From positions 1 to 64,000 of the forward strand of contig NZ_JHVM01000012.1 of the NCBI RefSeq assembly GCF_000620145.1: DNA of 64,000 nucleotides, in the 5' to 3' direction. The position numbers were made by a program, and so were the translations under genes. This stretch comes from Deefgea rivuli DSM 18356 (lineage in GTDB: Bacteria; Pseudomonadota; Gammaproteobacteria; Burkholderiales; Chitinibacteraceae). The notes beneath the pieces are model-generated. The model ran no database searches, was not told where the DNA came from, and saw only the letters and a program-made list of their open reading frames with translations. Positions 56,630 through 63,395 of the stretch are shown in pieces; the first letter of the stretch is position 1, and each line of letters opens with the position of its first letter.

Positions 56630-57816
56630 TGAGTAAGGCGATTTTAGTTCTGAATGCAGGTTCATCCAGCATCAAATTCTCGGTTTTCCTTGAGCAAGGC
56701 GATGTCTTGAATGTGCTTCTGGGTGGTCAACTCGAAGGGCTCTACACTTCACCGCGCTTCAAGGCCAAAGACGCCGCTGGCGATTTGATGAATGAAAAGC
56801 ACTGGGAGCAGGGTGAGCAACTCGGCCACGATGGTGGGATTAATTATTTAGCAGCTTTCCTGCGTGAACAATTGGGCGAGCATCAACTCGTCGCGGTCGG
56901 TCATCGAGTGGTGCATGGCGGTGTCGATTATGCTGCGCCAGTGGCTTTGAATGCTGACACGGTTAAAAATTTAGCGCGCCTGATTCCATTAGCGCCTTTG
57001 CATCAACCGCACAATCTAACACCCATCCGTACTTTGCTCGAAAAGCGCCCTGAGCTACTGCAAGTGGCCTGCTTTGATACCGCCTTTCATTGCGCCCAGC
57101 CCGCAGTGGCGCAAACCTTTGCACTTCCGGCCGAGATTTCTGAGCGCGGCGTACGGCGCTATGGTTTTCATGGGCTTTCCTATGAATATATTGCCTCTGT
57201 TTTGCCAGATTATGATGCTCAAGCCGCGCAAGGCCGCACCGTTGTTTTGCATTTAGGGAACGGCGCCAGCATGTGCGCGATGCAAAATGGGCAGAGCGTG
57301 GCCAGTACAATGGGCTTCACTGCTGTTGACGGCCTGCCGATGGGAACGCGCTGCGGCAATTTGGATCCCGGTGTCGTTCTCTATTTGATGGACGAACTGA
57401 AAATGGACACCCGCGCGATCGAGAAAATGCTGTACCAACAGTCAGGTTTGCTCGGGGTTTCGGGGATTTCCAGCGATATGCGTACGCTACTCGATTCTGC
57501 TGATCCCAAAGCACAATTTGCAGTTGAGTTGTTTATTTATCGCATTGCTCGTGAGTTAGGTTCACTCGCTGCTGCGATGGGCGGACTGGATGCGTTGGTA
57601 TTTACCGCCGGTATTGGCGAGCACTCTGCCGCGATTCGCGAGCGAGTTTGCCGAGCCGCAGCGTGGCAGGGCGTCGAGCTTGATACCGCCGCCAATCTTG
57701 CGGGCGCACCGCGCATCAGCACCGCAAACAGCCGGACATCAGTCTGGGTGATTCCGACTAATGAAGAGTTAATGATCGCTCGACACACGCAGCGTATTTT
57801 GAATGCGCAAGCTTAA
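56629..57816 (+). CDS. ackA: Acetate kinase (acyl kinase)
   Basis: A 395-residue ASKHA-fold kinase that makes ATP and acetate from acetyl phosphate, or the reverse. Motifs are VLNAGSSSIKFSVF at residues 6-19, VGHRVVHGG at about 86-94, CFDTAFH at about 147-153, HLGNGASMCAM and the FTAGIGEHS end block. ATG 56629 overlaps the ptb stop (TGATG), so the two are coupled, with GGGGG-type purines in front. The sequence is nearer acetate than butyrate kinases. It is the last gene of the operon; no clear terminator follows. Confidence 0.95.
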   Translation: MSKAILVLNAGSSSIKFSVFLEQGDVLNVLLGGQLEGLYTSPRFKAKDAAGDLMNEKHWEQGEQLGHDGGINYLAAFLREQLGEHQLVAVGHRVVHGGVDYAAPVALNADTVKNLARLIPLAPLHQPHNLTPIRTLLEKRPELLQVACFDTAFHCAQPAVAQTFALPAEISERGVRRYGFHGLSYEYIASVLPDYDAQAAQGRTVVLHLGNGASMCAMQNGQSVASTMGFTAVDGLPMGTRCGNLDPGVVLYLMDELKMDTRAIEKMLYQQSGLLGVSGISSDMRTLLDSADPKAQFAVELFIYRIARELGSLAAAMGGLDALVFTAGIGEHSAAIRERVCRAAAWQGVELDTAANLAGAPRISTANSRTSVWVIPTNEELMIARHTQRILNAQA

Positions 57817-57916
57817 ACGCCGTTGATCCATCCGCCGCCTTGAGAATAGCCTCGATTTCTAAGGTGTTTTTCAAGGCTTTTTTGCATAGAATATGAGACC
57901 CATACTGGTTCTGCAT

Positions 57917-58172
57917 TTATTCGTAATGCGACCACATTCTTAATACTTTGACGGTGCGCGCTTCTGTGAGCACTTGATACACCAAACGATGTAATCCGAC
58001 GGGAATACGCACCATCTAGATCGCCGACCAGTTTTTTATCCGGTGGCGGGTTTTGCAGCGGGTTTTCAGCAAGCGCCGCCAACAGCATTTTGGCGTTTTC
58101 TTTTAAGCCGTAGGCGGCAATTTTTAGCGCATCTTTTTGCGCCGCCTTGGTATAAATCAGCGCCCAAGTCAC
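57917..58172 (-). pseudogene. Frameshifted YoeB/Txe-type toxin
   Basis: The start GTG 58172 overlaps the antitoxin stop by four bases. The frame begins VTWALIYTKAAQKDALKIAA and runs through KLVGDLDGAYSRRI, exactly the YoeB/Txe pattern. Then the frame breaks: the expected NIQHRLVYQ is partly missing, and HRLVYQVLTEARTVKVLRMWSHYE continues in another frame to a stop at 57917. The break matches loss of about 8 bases (at about 57991). The catalytic His and Tyr of MWSHYE are thus not translated in frame, so the toxin should be inactive. Confidence 0.85.
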
Positions 58173-58411
58173 CAGCCTAATTCTGTGCGGCACTGCTCAA
58201 GCGGCGTCGCCAAGCCTTCACGAATCGACTCGCGCATATTGGGTGCCGACAGCAGAAACATCGTTTCTTGAATCGCCGACCAGTCTTCCTCAGAAATTAA
58301 GATCGCATTATTGCGTTTGCCAGTAATCACGACCGGCTCGTGGCTGTCCGCTGCTTCATCGATCAGCCGATAAAGATTCGCACGCGCCTCGCTGGCACTG
58401 AGCATTTGCAT
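58169..58411 (-). CDS. YefM/Phd-family antitoxin
   Basis: An 80-residue antitoxin: MLSASEARANLYRLIDEA, then EPVVITGKRNNAILISEEDWSAIQETMFLLS, typical of YefM. Its C-terminus, MRESIREGLATPLEQCRTELGW, is the toxin-binding tail. A GAGGGA site precedes ATG 58411. The partner toxin just after it is broken, so the antitoxin may remain as a repressor of its own promoter or as an anti-addiction relic. Confidence 0.93.
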   Translation of the reverse strand: MQMLSASEARANLYRLIDEAADSHEPVVITGKRNNAILISEEDWSAIQETMFLLSAPNMRESIREGLATPLEQCRTELGW

Positions 58412-58546
58412 GATGATTCCCTCTTAGAGTGGCTAGAGGTGGCGTACGCTAATTGGTACGTCTTTACAAGCGGGTGTATCGCCGCTGGGCTATGTTGGCG
58501 TAGCGTATTGGTGGGTAGCGCTGGTGGATATTTCAACGTGTTAATT

Positions 58547-58597
58547 TAGGTATATTGATGCAGGCCTCATTCAATAGGCTATTTATGACTATACCCA
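58547..58597. repeat. GGTATAT palindromic repeat, copy 5
   Basis: Left arm taggtatattgatgcaggcc, right arm ggctatttatgactataccca. Same family as 18740-18792. Confidence 0.65.
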
Positions 58598-58608
58598 CTG
58601 CGCTGTGG

Positions 58609-58702
58609 CTTGTTGGGCTTCGTACCTCAGCGCCAACCTATAATTCTAGAAAAGCGGCAGTGGTAGGTTGGCGTTGAGCGAAGCGAAGCCCAACGTACGA
58701 GA
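58609..58702. repeat. TAGGTTGG-type inverted repeat
   Basis: Left arm gttgggcttcgtacctcagc followed by GCCAACCTA, right arm taggttggcgttgagcgaag and GCCCAACGTAC. The arms pair around a ~22-base loop. Related to 19505-19619. With 58547-58597 it fills most of the 380-bp gap between the antitoxin and the HEPN-like gene. Confidence 0.65.
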
Positions 58703-58790
58703 TTCAAGCGATCAAAAAAACCGCAGTAAACGTTTGGATTCATTTCATTCAGTTCAACTTAGTAAGCTGAGCAAGGGTGTTCATTAATTT

Positions 58791-59783
58791 GTGCCGTATT
58801 TCTTAAGGTATGATGCAGAAATAAATAAAAAATTTATGGCCACTATGCAAACAGTAAAATATAGCTTTTACCCAGCTCAGCCATACTGGGCGATTAATGC
58901 GGTTGATCTTTCCCTTACTTCGGAAGAGTTTTCTGCTTCAATGTCAGAAATTGTGTATTCATTTAATCAGGATGAATACACAGTAGAATTTTCACGAGAT
59001 GGCTTGATCAGCATTAGCCGTGATGAAAAATATAGTACGAATCAATTGCGGCCTGAGTTTGAAGATACAATTCAGAAGTTGAAGTTAATCCTTAATTACA
59101 TCAATGCATTGAATTTAATTTTTTGTTGTGAGGCGGATAGAGTGGATCAATTTAGCTACTTTCATTTGCAGATAGTAAATAATCGAGATTTGTTTGTTGA
59201 TGAACTTCAGTGCGGAAAGTTATTAATTGGCTATCTACCTAAAAGTGGCGCTTCAAATTTATTTGAATGCCGTTATAAGAATATGCATTCAGTAGCGTGC
59301 CCAATAGAGTTTGATCCTAGGTTTATAATGCGAAGGATCGTTTCTAGAGATGCTTTACTTGCAGTTCAGGTGCTGTTTTCAAATGCTGTAAAGAATAAAT
59401 CTACAATTATTTATCTTTCATTTCTGGCAAAATCTCTAGCGGAATATAAGAACTCGGCGCTAGATCACTCTTTGGTTTTGTCGTGGTTCGTTACTGAGTC
59501 GATTGTGAGTGATATTTATACGAATCAATTAAAAAGAAATAAGCGTGATTATGCTTGTGACAAAATAAATGAGTTGAAGAAACGCGGAAAGATCAAGCCT
59601 ACTCTTTTTAATGAAGTAGAAAAAACACGAAAAAAACGAAATGATATTGCTCACGCAACCATGTCCACATGCATCAGCTCAGTCGACTCCAAAAGGTCAA
59701 TTGAGAATGCGCTTGCATTGATTTTTATCCATTTCAAAATTGACCTTAGAGTTAATTTTGGCCAAAGCGTACTTGGAATGTAG
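58791..59783 (+). CDS. AT-rich orphan protein with HEPN-like C-terminal motif
   Basis: A protein of up to 330 residues that I cannot assign to a named family. The C-terminal 120 residues are helical and contain RNDIAH (Arg283, His288), the Rx4H motif of HEPN ribonucleases, preceded by SWFVTESIVSDIYTNQL, as in Apea-like HEPN domains. The N-terminal part is a mixed beta region without known motifs. Base composition is clearly more AT-rich than the neighbours and rare codons are frequent, suggesting acquisition by transfer. The start is uncertain: GTG 58791 or ATG 58836. A defence or RNA-cleaving role is an inference only. Confidence 0.65.
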   Translation: MPYFLRYDAEINKKFMATMQTVKYSFYPAQPYWAINAVDLSLTSEEFSASMSEIVYSFNQDEYTVEFSRDGLISISRDEKYSTNQLRPEFEDTIQKLKLILNYINALNLIFCCEADRVDQFSYFHLQIVNNRDLFVDELQCGKLLIGYLPKSGASNLFECRYKNMHSVACPIEFDPRFIMRRIVSRDALLAVQVLFSNAVKNKSTIIYLSFLAKSLAEYKNSALDHSLVLSWFVTESIVSDIYTNQLKRNKRDYACDKINELKKRGKIKPTLFNEVEKTRKKRNDIAHATMSTCISSVDSKRSIENALALIFIHFKIDLRVNFGQSVLGM

Positions 59784-59826
59784 TTTTTTATTTATGCCAT
59801 AAGAGCCTAATTATTTTGATTTGCTT

Positions 59827-60717
59827 TTACCACGCCACCCCCGCAAACCGCCCCACCAAGAAATCCAGCAGCGCGCGTACCGCTGGGGAGAGGTGGCGGC
59901 GGGAGGGGTAGAGGGCGTAGATGGTCATTGCGGGGACTTGCCAATCAGGCAGTACGATTTGCAGTGCGCCGCTTTGGATGTAGGGATTGGCAAGGTAAGT
60001 CGGTTGCAGTGCGATGCCGCCGCCTGCGAGCGCCGCGTGTAGTAATACGGTGGCTTCATTGGCGCTGAAACGGCTGGTGACGCCGACTTGTGTGGCCTCA
60101 TCGCCGCGCGAAAAGCGCCAAACGCTTTTACCAAAATTAGCGTAACTCAGACACCTATGCTGGGTAAGCGCGGCTGGATCTTTTGGTGCGCCGCTTGCAG
60201 CCAAATACTCGCTTGATGCGACCAGTACGGAATCGCAGCGCGCCAAAGGGCGGGCAATCAGCATCGGATCAGGTTCGCTGCTAATGCGGATCGCCAAATC
60301 AATCCGCGCCTCAACCAAATTCACCGCAGCGTCGCTGACATTGAGATCAATTTTGAGCTGCGGATGCAGCGCCAAAAAATCGCTAATCGCTGCCGCAAGA
60401 TGGGCATGGCCGAAGGACATGCTGCTGGTGAGGCGCAATTGGCCGCGCAACTCGCCATCGTGACTGGCGGTTTCTTCCTCGACGTTTTCCATCAGCGCCA
60501 ACATTTGCTGGCAACGCCGCAGGCAGTTCTCCCCAGCGTCGGTCAGCGTTACGCGCCGCGTCGTACGTTGCAGCAGGCGAGCGCCCAACCATTGCTCTAG
60601 CTCGGCGATATAGCGCGTCACCATCGCGCGCGACATATCGAGCTTATCCGCACTGGCGCTAAAGCTGCCGCTGTGCGCCACTTCGCTAAATACCCGCATT
60701 GCAGTGAGTCGATCCAT
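59827..60717 (-). CDS. LysR family transcriptional regulator
   Basis: A 296-residue LysR regulator. The N-terminal winged helix reads MRVFSEVAHSGSFSASADKLDMSRAMVTRYIAELEQWLGARLLQRTTRRVTLTDAG, about residues 7-62. The rest is a substrate-binding-type sensor domain starting LRGQLRLTSSMSFG. It belongs to the large AaeR/DsdC-like CrgA group by eye. The target is unknown: a repeat and then the MBL-fold gene lie upstream in the divergent direction, so that gene is one candidate. Confidence 0.92.
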   Translation of the reverse strand: MDRLTAMRVFSEVAHSGSFSASADKLDMSRAMVTRYIAELEQWLGARLLQRTTRRVTLTDAGENCLRRCQQMLALMENVEEETASHDGELRGQLRLTSSMSFGHAHLAAAISDFLALHPQLKIDLNVSDAAVNLVEARIDLAIRISSEPDPMLIARPLARCDSVLVASSEYLAASGAPKDPAALTQHRCLSYANFGKSVWRFSRGDEATQVGVTSRFSANEATVLLHAALAGGGIALQPTYLANPYIQSGALQIVLPDWQVPAMTIYALYPSRRHLSPAVRALLDFLVGRFAGVAW

Positions 60718-60740
60718 GTTGTTGCCTATGCTCTGTGTTT

Positions 60741-60972
60741 ATAAGTGCCTGCGGCACGGTGTTTTGGTGTCGCAATCCGCGACGGGGACTTCTTTCTTTG
60801 CGTCGCCAAAGAAAGAAGCAAAGAAAGGCGACCCGAGGCGCACCCCGCTCCGCGGTTCCCTCGCGTGGCGAAAGCCAAACGATGAAACTGTTTGTCTTTC
60901 TTCGTGCTCGGTGTGCTTGGACGGGGTTTTTAAGCCCCAGCTCAATCATCGCAGCACAGCATCAACCCCAAT
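60741..60972 (+). repeat. ~230-bp coding-mimic dispersed repeat, copy 2
   Basis: Matches 39571-39802. The opening ~95 bases from gtgcctgcggcacggtgttt onward are identical, including the cttctttctttgcg hairpin arm. The middle differs (GAGGCGCACCCCGCTCC here). The end ACGGGGTTTTTAAGCCCCAGCTC is shared. No gene is encoded. Confidence 0.85.
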
Positions 60973-61102
60973 TCATGCAAAGGAGCTTTTTATCTATATG
61001 CTCGAATATTGCAACAATCATGCGCAGTTTAGTCTATTTATCCGTTCGTTTCATGCAACTACACTAGCGTCACTTTAATCAAACACCGAACGGAGTTACA
61101 CC

Positions 61103-61975
61103 ATGTTTCGCACTACTTTACTCGCTGCTACCCTTGCTTTGACTTTTGCTAATGCTCAAGCAGAAACCGCAGTTAAACCGCTCCAAATGAAAGTGTATAA
61201 CGCCGATGGAAATAGTTTTCATGCCAATTCAACGCTGATCTACGGTGAAAAAGAAGCCATCGTCATCGATGCGGGCTTTACTCGCGCTGATGCGCTGCGA
61301 ATTGGCGCAAATGTGCTCGATAGCGGAAAGCAATTGAAAACGATTTTTATCAGCCAAGCTGACCCTGATTATTACTTCGGCGTTGAAGTCTTAAAACAAA
61401 TGTTCCCGAATGCTGAAGTGGTGGCTACGCCTGCAGTGTTAGCAAAAATCAGCAGCAAGCTCGACGGCAAAGTGGCATTTTGGGGGCCGAAAATGGGCGC
61501 CAATGCACCTAAAACCCCTGTTTTGCCAACGGCTTTGAAGGGCGACACCTTGATGGTGGATGGTGAGAAAATCGAGATTCGCGGTACTAAAGGCCCGTTG
61601 GCGCACCGCCCGTATGTGTGGATTCCTTCGCTCAAAACCATCGCTGGCAATATCGGCGTGTTTGGCGGTCTGCATGTGTGGACGGCGGATACGCAAAATG
61701 CAGCTGAACGCAACTTGTGGATCGCTCAACTCGATGAAATGGCGGCGCTGAAACCTGAAGTCGTCGTGCCGGGTCATATGCAAGCGGGTAGCAAACTGGA
61801 TGCGAGTAATATTGCGTATACCAAGCAATATCTGCAAACGTTTGAGAAAAATGCTGCTGCGGCCAAAGACAGCGTTGAGCTGATCGCCAGCATGAAAAAA
61901 GCCTATCCGGATGCGGGTTTGGGTATGGCGCTGGATATTGGCGCGAAAGTGAATAAAGGTGAAATGAAATGGTAA
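61103..61975 (+). CDS. Secreted metallo-beta-lactamase-fold protein with altered metal site
   Basis: A 290-residue protein with a signal peptide (MFRTTLLAATLALTFANAQA, residues 1-20) and an MBL fold: NSTLIYGEKEAIVIDAGFTRADA at about 42-64, and VVPGHMQAGS near the C-terminus. The usual THxHxDH metal motif is replaced by SQADPDYYFG (residues about 84-93), which lacks all three histidines. The protein may therefore bind metal poorly or be non-hydrolytic. Similar altered motifs exist in a subset of betaproteobacterial homologues, from memory. GGAG precedes ATG 61103. Its last codons overlap the next gene. Confidence 0.85.
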   Translation: MFRTTLLAATLALTFANAQAETAVKPLQMKVYNADGNSFHANSTLIYGEKEAIVIDAGFTRADALRIGANVLDSGKQLKTIFISQADPDYYFGVEVLKQMFPNAEVVATPAVLAKISSKLDGKVAFWGPKMGANAPKTPVLPTALKGDTLMVDGEKIEIRGTKGPLAHRPYVWIPSLKTIAGNIGVFGGLHVWTADTQNAAERNLWIAQLDEMAALKPEVVVPGHMQAGSKLDASNIAYTKQYLQTFEKNAAAAKDSVELIASMKKAYPDAGLGMALDIGAKVNKGEMKW

Positions 61976-62790
61976 AAATTGCTACTTCTGCAAAGGGTTT
62001 ATGGCAAGGCGTCGAAGCCGCAGACAGTACATCAAGTACGGCAAGGCGAGACAACGCAGCAAGAAAGCCTTTGCTTAATTACTACTTTGATCCGCTTTGC
62101 GGCTGGTGCTATGCCGCTGCTCCCTTGATTCATGCGGCAGCCGAGTGCAATGAGTTGGCGATTCAATTACACGCTGGTGGCATGATGAGCGGCGATAATC
62201 GGCAAACTGTGACGCCCGCATTGCGCAACTACGTGATGCCGCATGATCAACGCATCGCTGCGTTGACTGGGCAGCCGTTTGGCGACGGCTACTTTAATGG
62301 CTTGTTGCTCGATGAAAGCGCCGTATTTGATTCAACGCCACCGACTTTGGCCATTTTAGCTGCTGCGGGTATGGATTGGAATGTCGGCGGTGATGAAGGC
62401 ATCGGGCAGCGCGGATTGGCGATGCTGGCGCGGATTCAACATGCGCATTATGCCGAAGGGCAACGCATTGCCGATGGCACTGTGTTATTGAGTTTGGCGG
62501 TGGAGTTGGGTTTCGAAAGCGCGGCGTTTGCGCAAGCAATGACTGAACAAGCCGCAAAAGTCGATGCGCATTTCACTGCGACGCGAACCGCAATGAATCG
62601 CCAGCAGTTACGCGGTTTCCCATCGCTGGTGCTGGAAAATCAAGGCGTGCAGCAAGTGATTGATATCTCGCCGTACTTGGGCAAACCCGCTGAGTTTGTG
62701 CAATTTATTCGCAGCCAGCTTACGCAAGCCAGTGCGAATGCCGCAACGGAAGGCGCGGCGTTTTGTACGCCAGAGGGTTGCACGGTTTAA
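61969..62790 (+). CDS. DsbA/FrnE-like thioredoxin-fold protein
   Basis: A protein of up to 273 residues in the DsbA/2-hydroxychromene-2-carboxylate isomerase group. The active site is CGWC (Cys44, Cys47) in YYFDPLCGWCYAAAPL. LRGFPSLVLENQG is the cis-proline loop region, with Pro in GFPSL. Extra cysteines lie in the tail, FCTPEGCTV. No signal peptide is visible, so it is probably cytoplasmic. Residues about 4-33 are encoded by a GCAAGGCGTCGAAGCC repeat copy. ATG 61969 overlaps the end of the MBL gene by 7 bases. TTG 62071 with AAGAAAG before it is an alternative start that would remove the repeat-coded part. Confidence 0.85.
   Translation: MVKIATSAKGLWQGVEAADSTSSTARRDNAARKPLLNYYFDPLCGWCYAAAPLIHAAAECNELAIQLHAGGMMSGDNRQTVTPALRNYVMPHDQRIAALTGQPFGDGYFNGLLLDESAVFDSTPPTLAILAAAGMDWNVGGDEGIGQRGLAMLARIQHAHYAEGQRIADGTVLLSLAVELGFESAAFAQAMTEQAAKVDAHFTATRTAMNRQQLRGFPSLVLENQGVQQVIDISPYLGKPAEFVQFIRSQLTQASANAATEGAAFCTPEGCTV
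61978..62078 (+). repeat. GCAAGGCGTCGAAGCC dispersed repeat inside a gene
   Basis: The plus strand reads tatggcaaggcgtcgaagcc, then GCAGACAGTACATCAAGTACGG and GGCGAGACAACGCAGC. It is the close relative of the minus-strand copy at 3286-3403. Here it forms codons 4-33 of the DsbA-like gene, reading QGVEAADSTSSTARRDNAAR, in the same frame as the open copy at 3286-3403. Confidence 0.75.
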
Positions 62791-62808
62791 TTTTGGGCTA
62801 AAGAGAGT

Positions 62809-62840
62809 CTATCCCAAGTGTATCTGGGATAGTTTTTAGA
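62809..62840 (+). terminator. Terminator after the DsbA-like gene
   Basis: An 8-bp stem (ctatccca with tgggatag) closes an 8-base loop and is followed by TTTTTA. It lies 18 bases after the stop codon. Confidence 0.75.
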
Positions 62841-62873
62841 GCAAAGAATGAGTGTTGTGGTGCCTTGATTTTT

Positions 62874-62908
62874 AAAGCCAGCTTGGGATGCCAATGCTGG
62901 CTTTTTTA
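62874..62908 (+). terminator. Second hairpin terminator
   Basis: A 9-bp stem (aaagccagc with gctggcttt) closes a 13-base loop and ends in TTTTTT. The T tract is on the plus strand, so it backs up the terminator at 62809-62840. It lies just before the end of the small minus-strand gene. Confidence 0.7.
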
Positions 62909-62914
62909 TCGGCA

Positions 62915-63061
62915 TTATTTTGCGGCGGCTTCGGCGCTATCGACTTTTAGCCAATCAAATGGCTTTTTGCCGGCCATGCGCTCGGCAAGGGGCTTTTTCT
63001 TGCTTGATTTCTTGACTTTGGAATGGGCGGTTTTTTTCTCAGCATTCTCAGGACGGGTCAT
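62915..63061 (-). CDS. 48-residue lysine-rich small protein
   Basis: A short gene with good signals: a TAAGGAAATATCC site before ATG 63061, and 49 codons to a stop. The protein begins MTRPENAEKKTAHSKVKK and continues with a lysine-serine run and PLAERMAGKKPFDWLKVD. It is highly basic in the first half (KVKKSSKKKP) and acidic at the end. It may bind nucleic acid or ribosomes, but no family is recognised. Third-position codon use looks like that of neighbours. Confidence 0.65.
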   Translation of the reverse strand: MTRPENAEKKTAHSKVKKSSKKKPLAERMAGKKPFDWLKVDSAEAAAK

Positions 63062-63335
63062 GGATATTTCCTTAGAATCAAATTGGATGTCATATTCTAC
63101 GCCTTACAAAATTGACTAAGTAGTTATCGATATCCGCAAGTATTTATCGATAAACTGCATGCTTTGGTGACATTGATTGTCAATGATGAGGCTTGTTTGA
63201 TCGCTGGTCTTTGAACTAATCAACTTATTGCTGATCGTAATCTCTGAATGTTTCAGTAGTATTGCAAATTGCCGCAGCGCAAATTCAGTGGCCTGGTCTG
63301 ATTTGGCGCGGCATGGCAATCGTCACAAAAGATAT
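63062..63335. other. Gene-free stretch
   Basis: About 270 bases with no supportable gene. It contains repeated ATCGATA (about 63125-63155, two ttatcgat units) and no long hairpin. The promoter of the DUF3299 gene lies at its right end. Confidence 0.5.
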
Positions 63336-63365
63336 TTGAATCTGTACGGCGAAGCTCGTTACAAT
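63336..63365 (+). promoter_or_regulatory. Promoter of the DUF3299 gene
   Basis: TTGAAT (63336-63341) and TACAAT (63360-63365) are spaced by 18 bases and lie 30 bases before ATG 63396. Both are close to the sigma70 consensus. Confidence 0.65.
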
Positions 63366-63395
63366 CAGCCACTTATTGATAGTGGGGCAGCCCTG

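Noticed and set aside
58340-58549. A 69-codon plus-strand frame opposite the antitoxin
   Set aside because: It overlaps the antitoxin start region in antisense and lacks a ribosome binding site.
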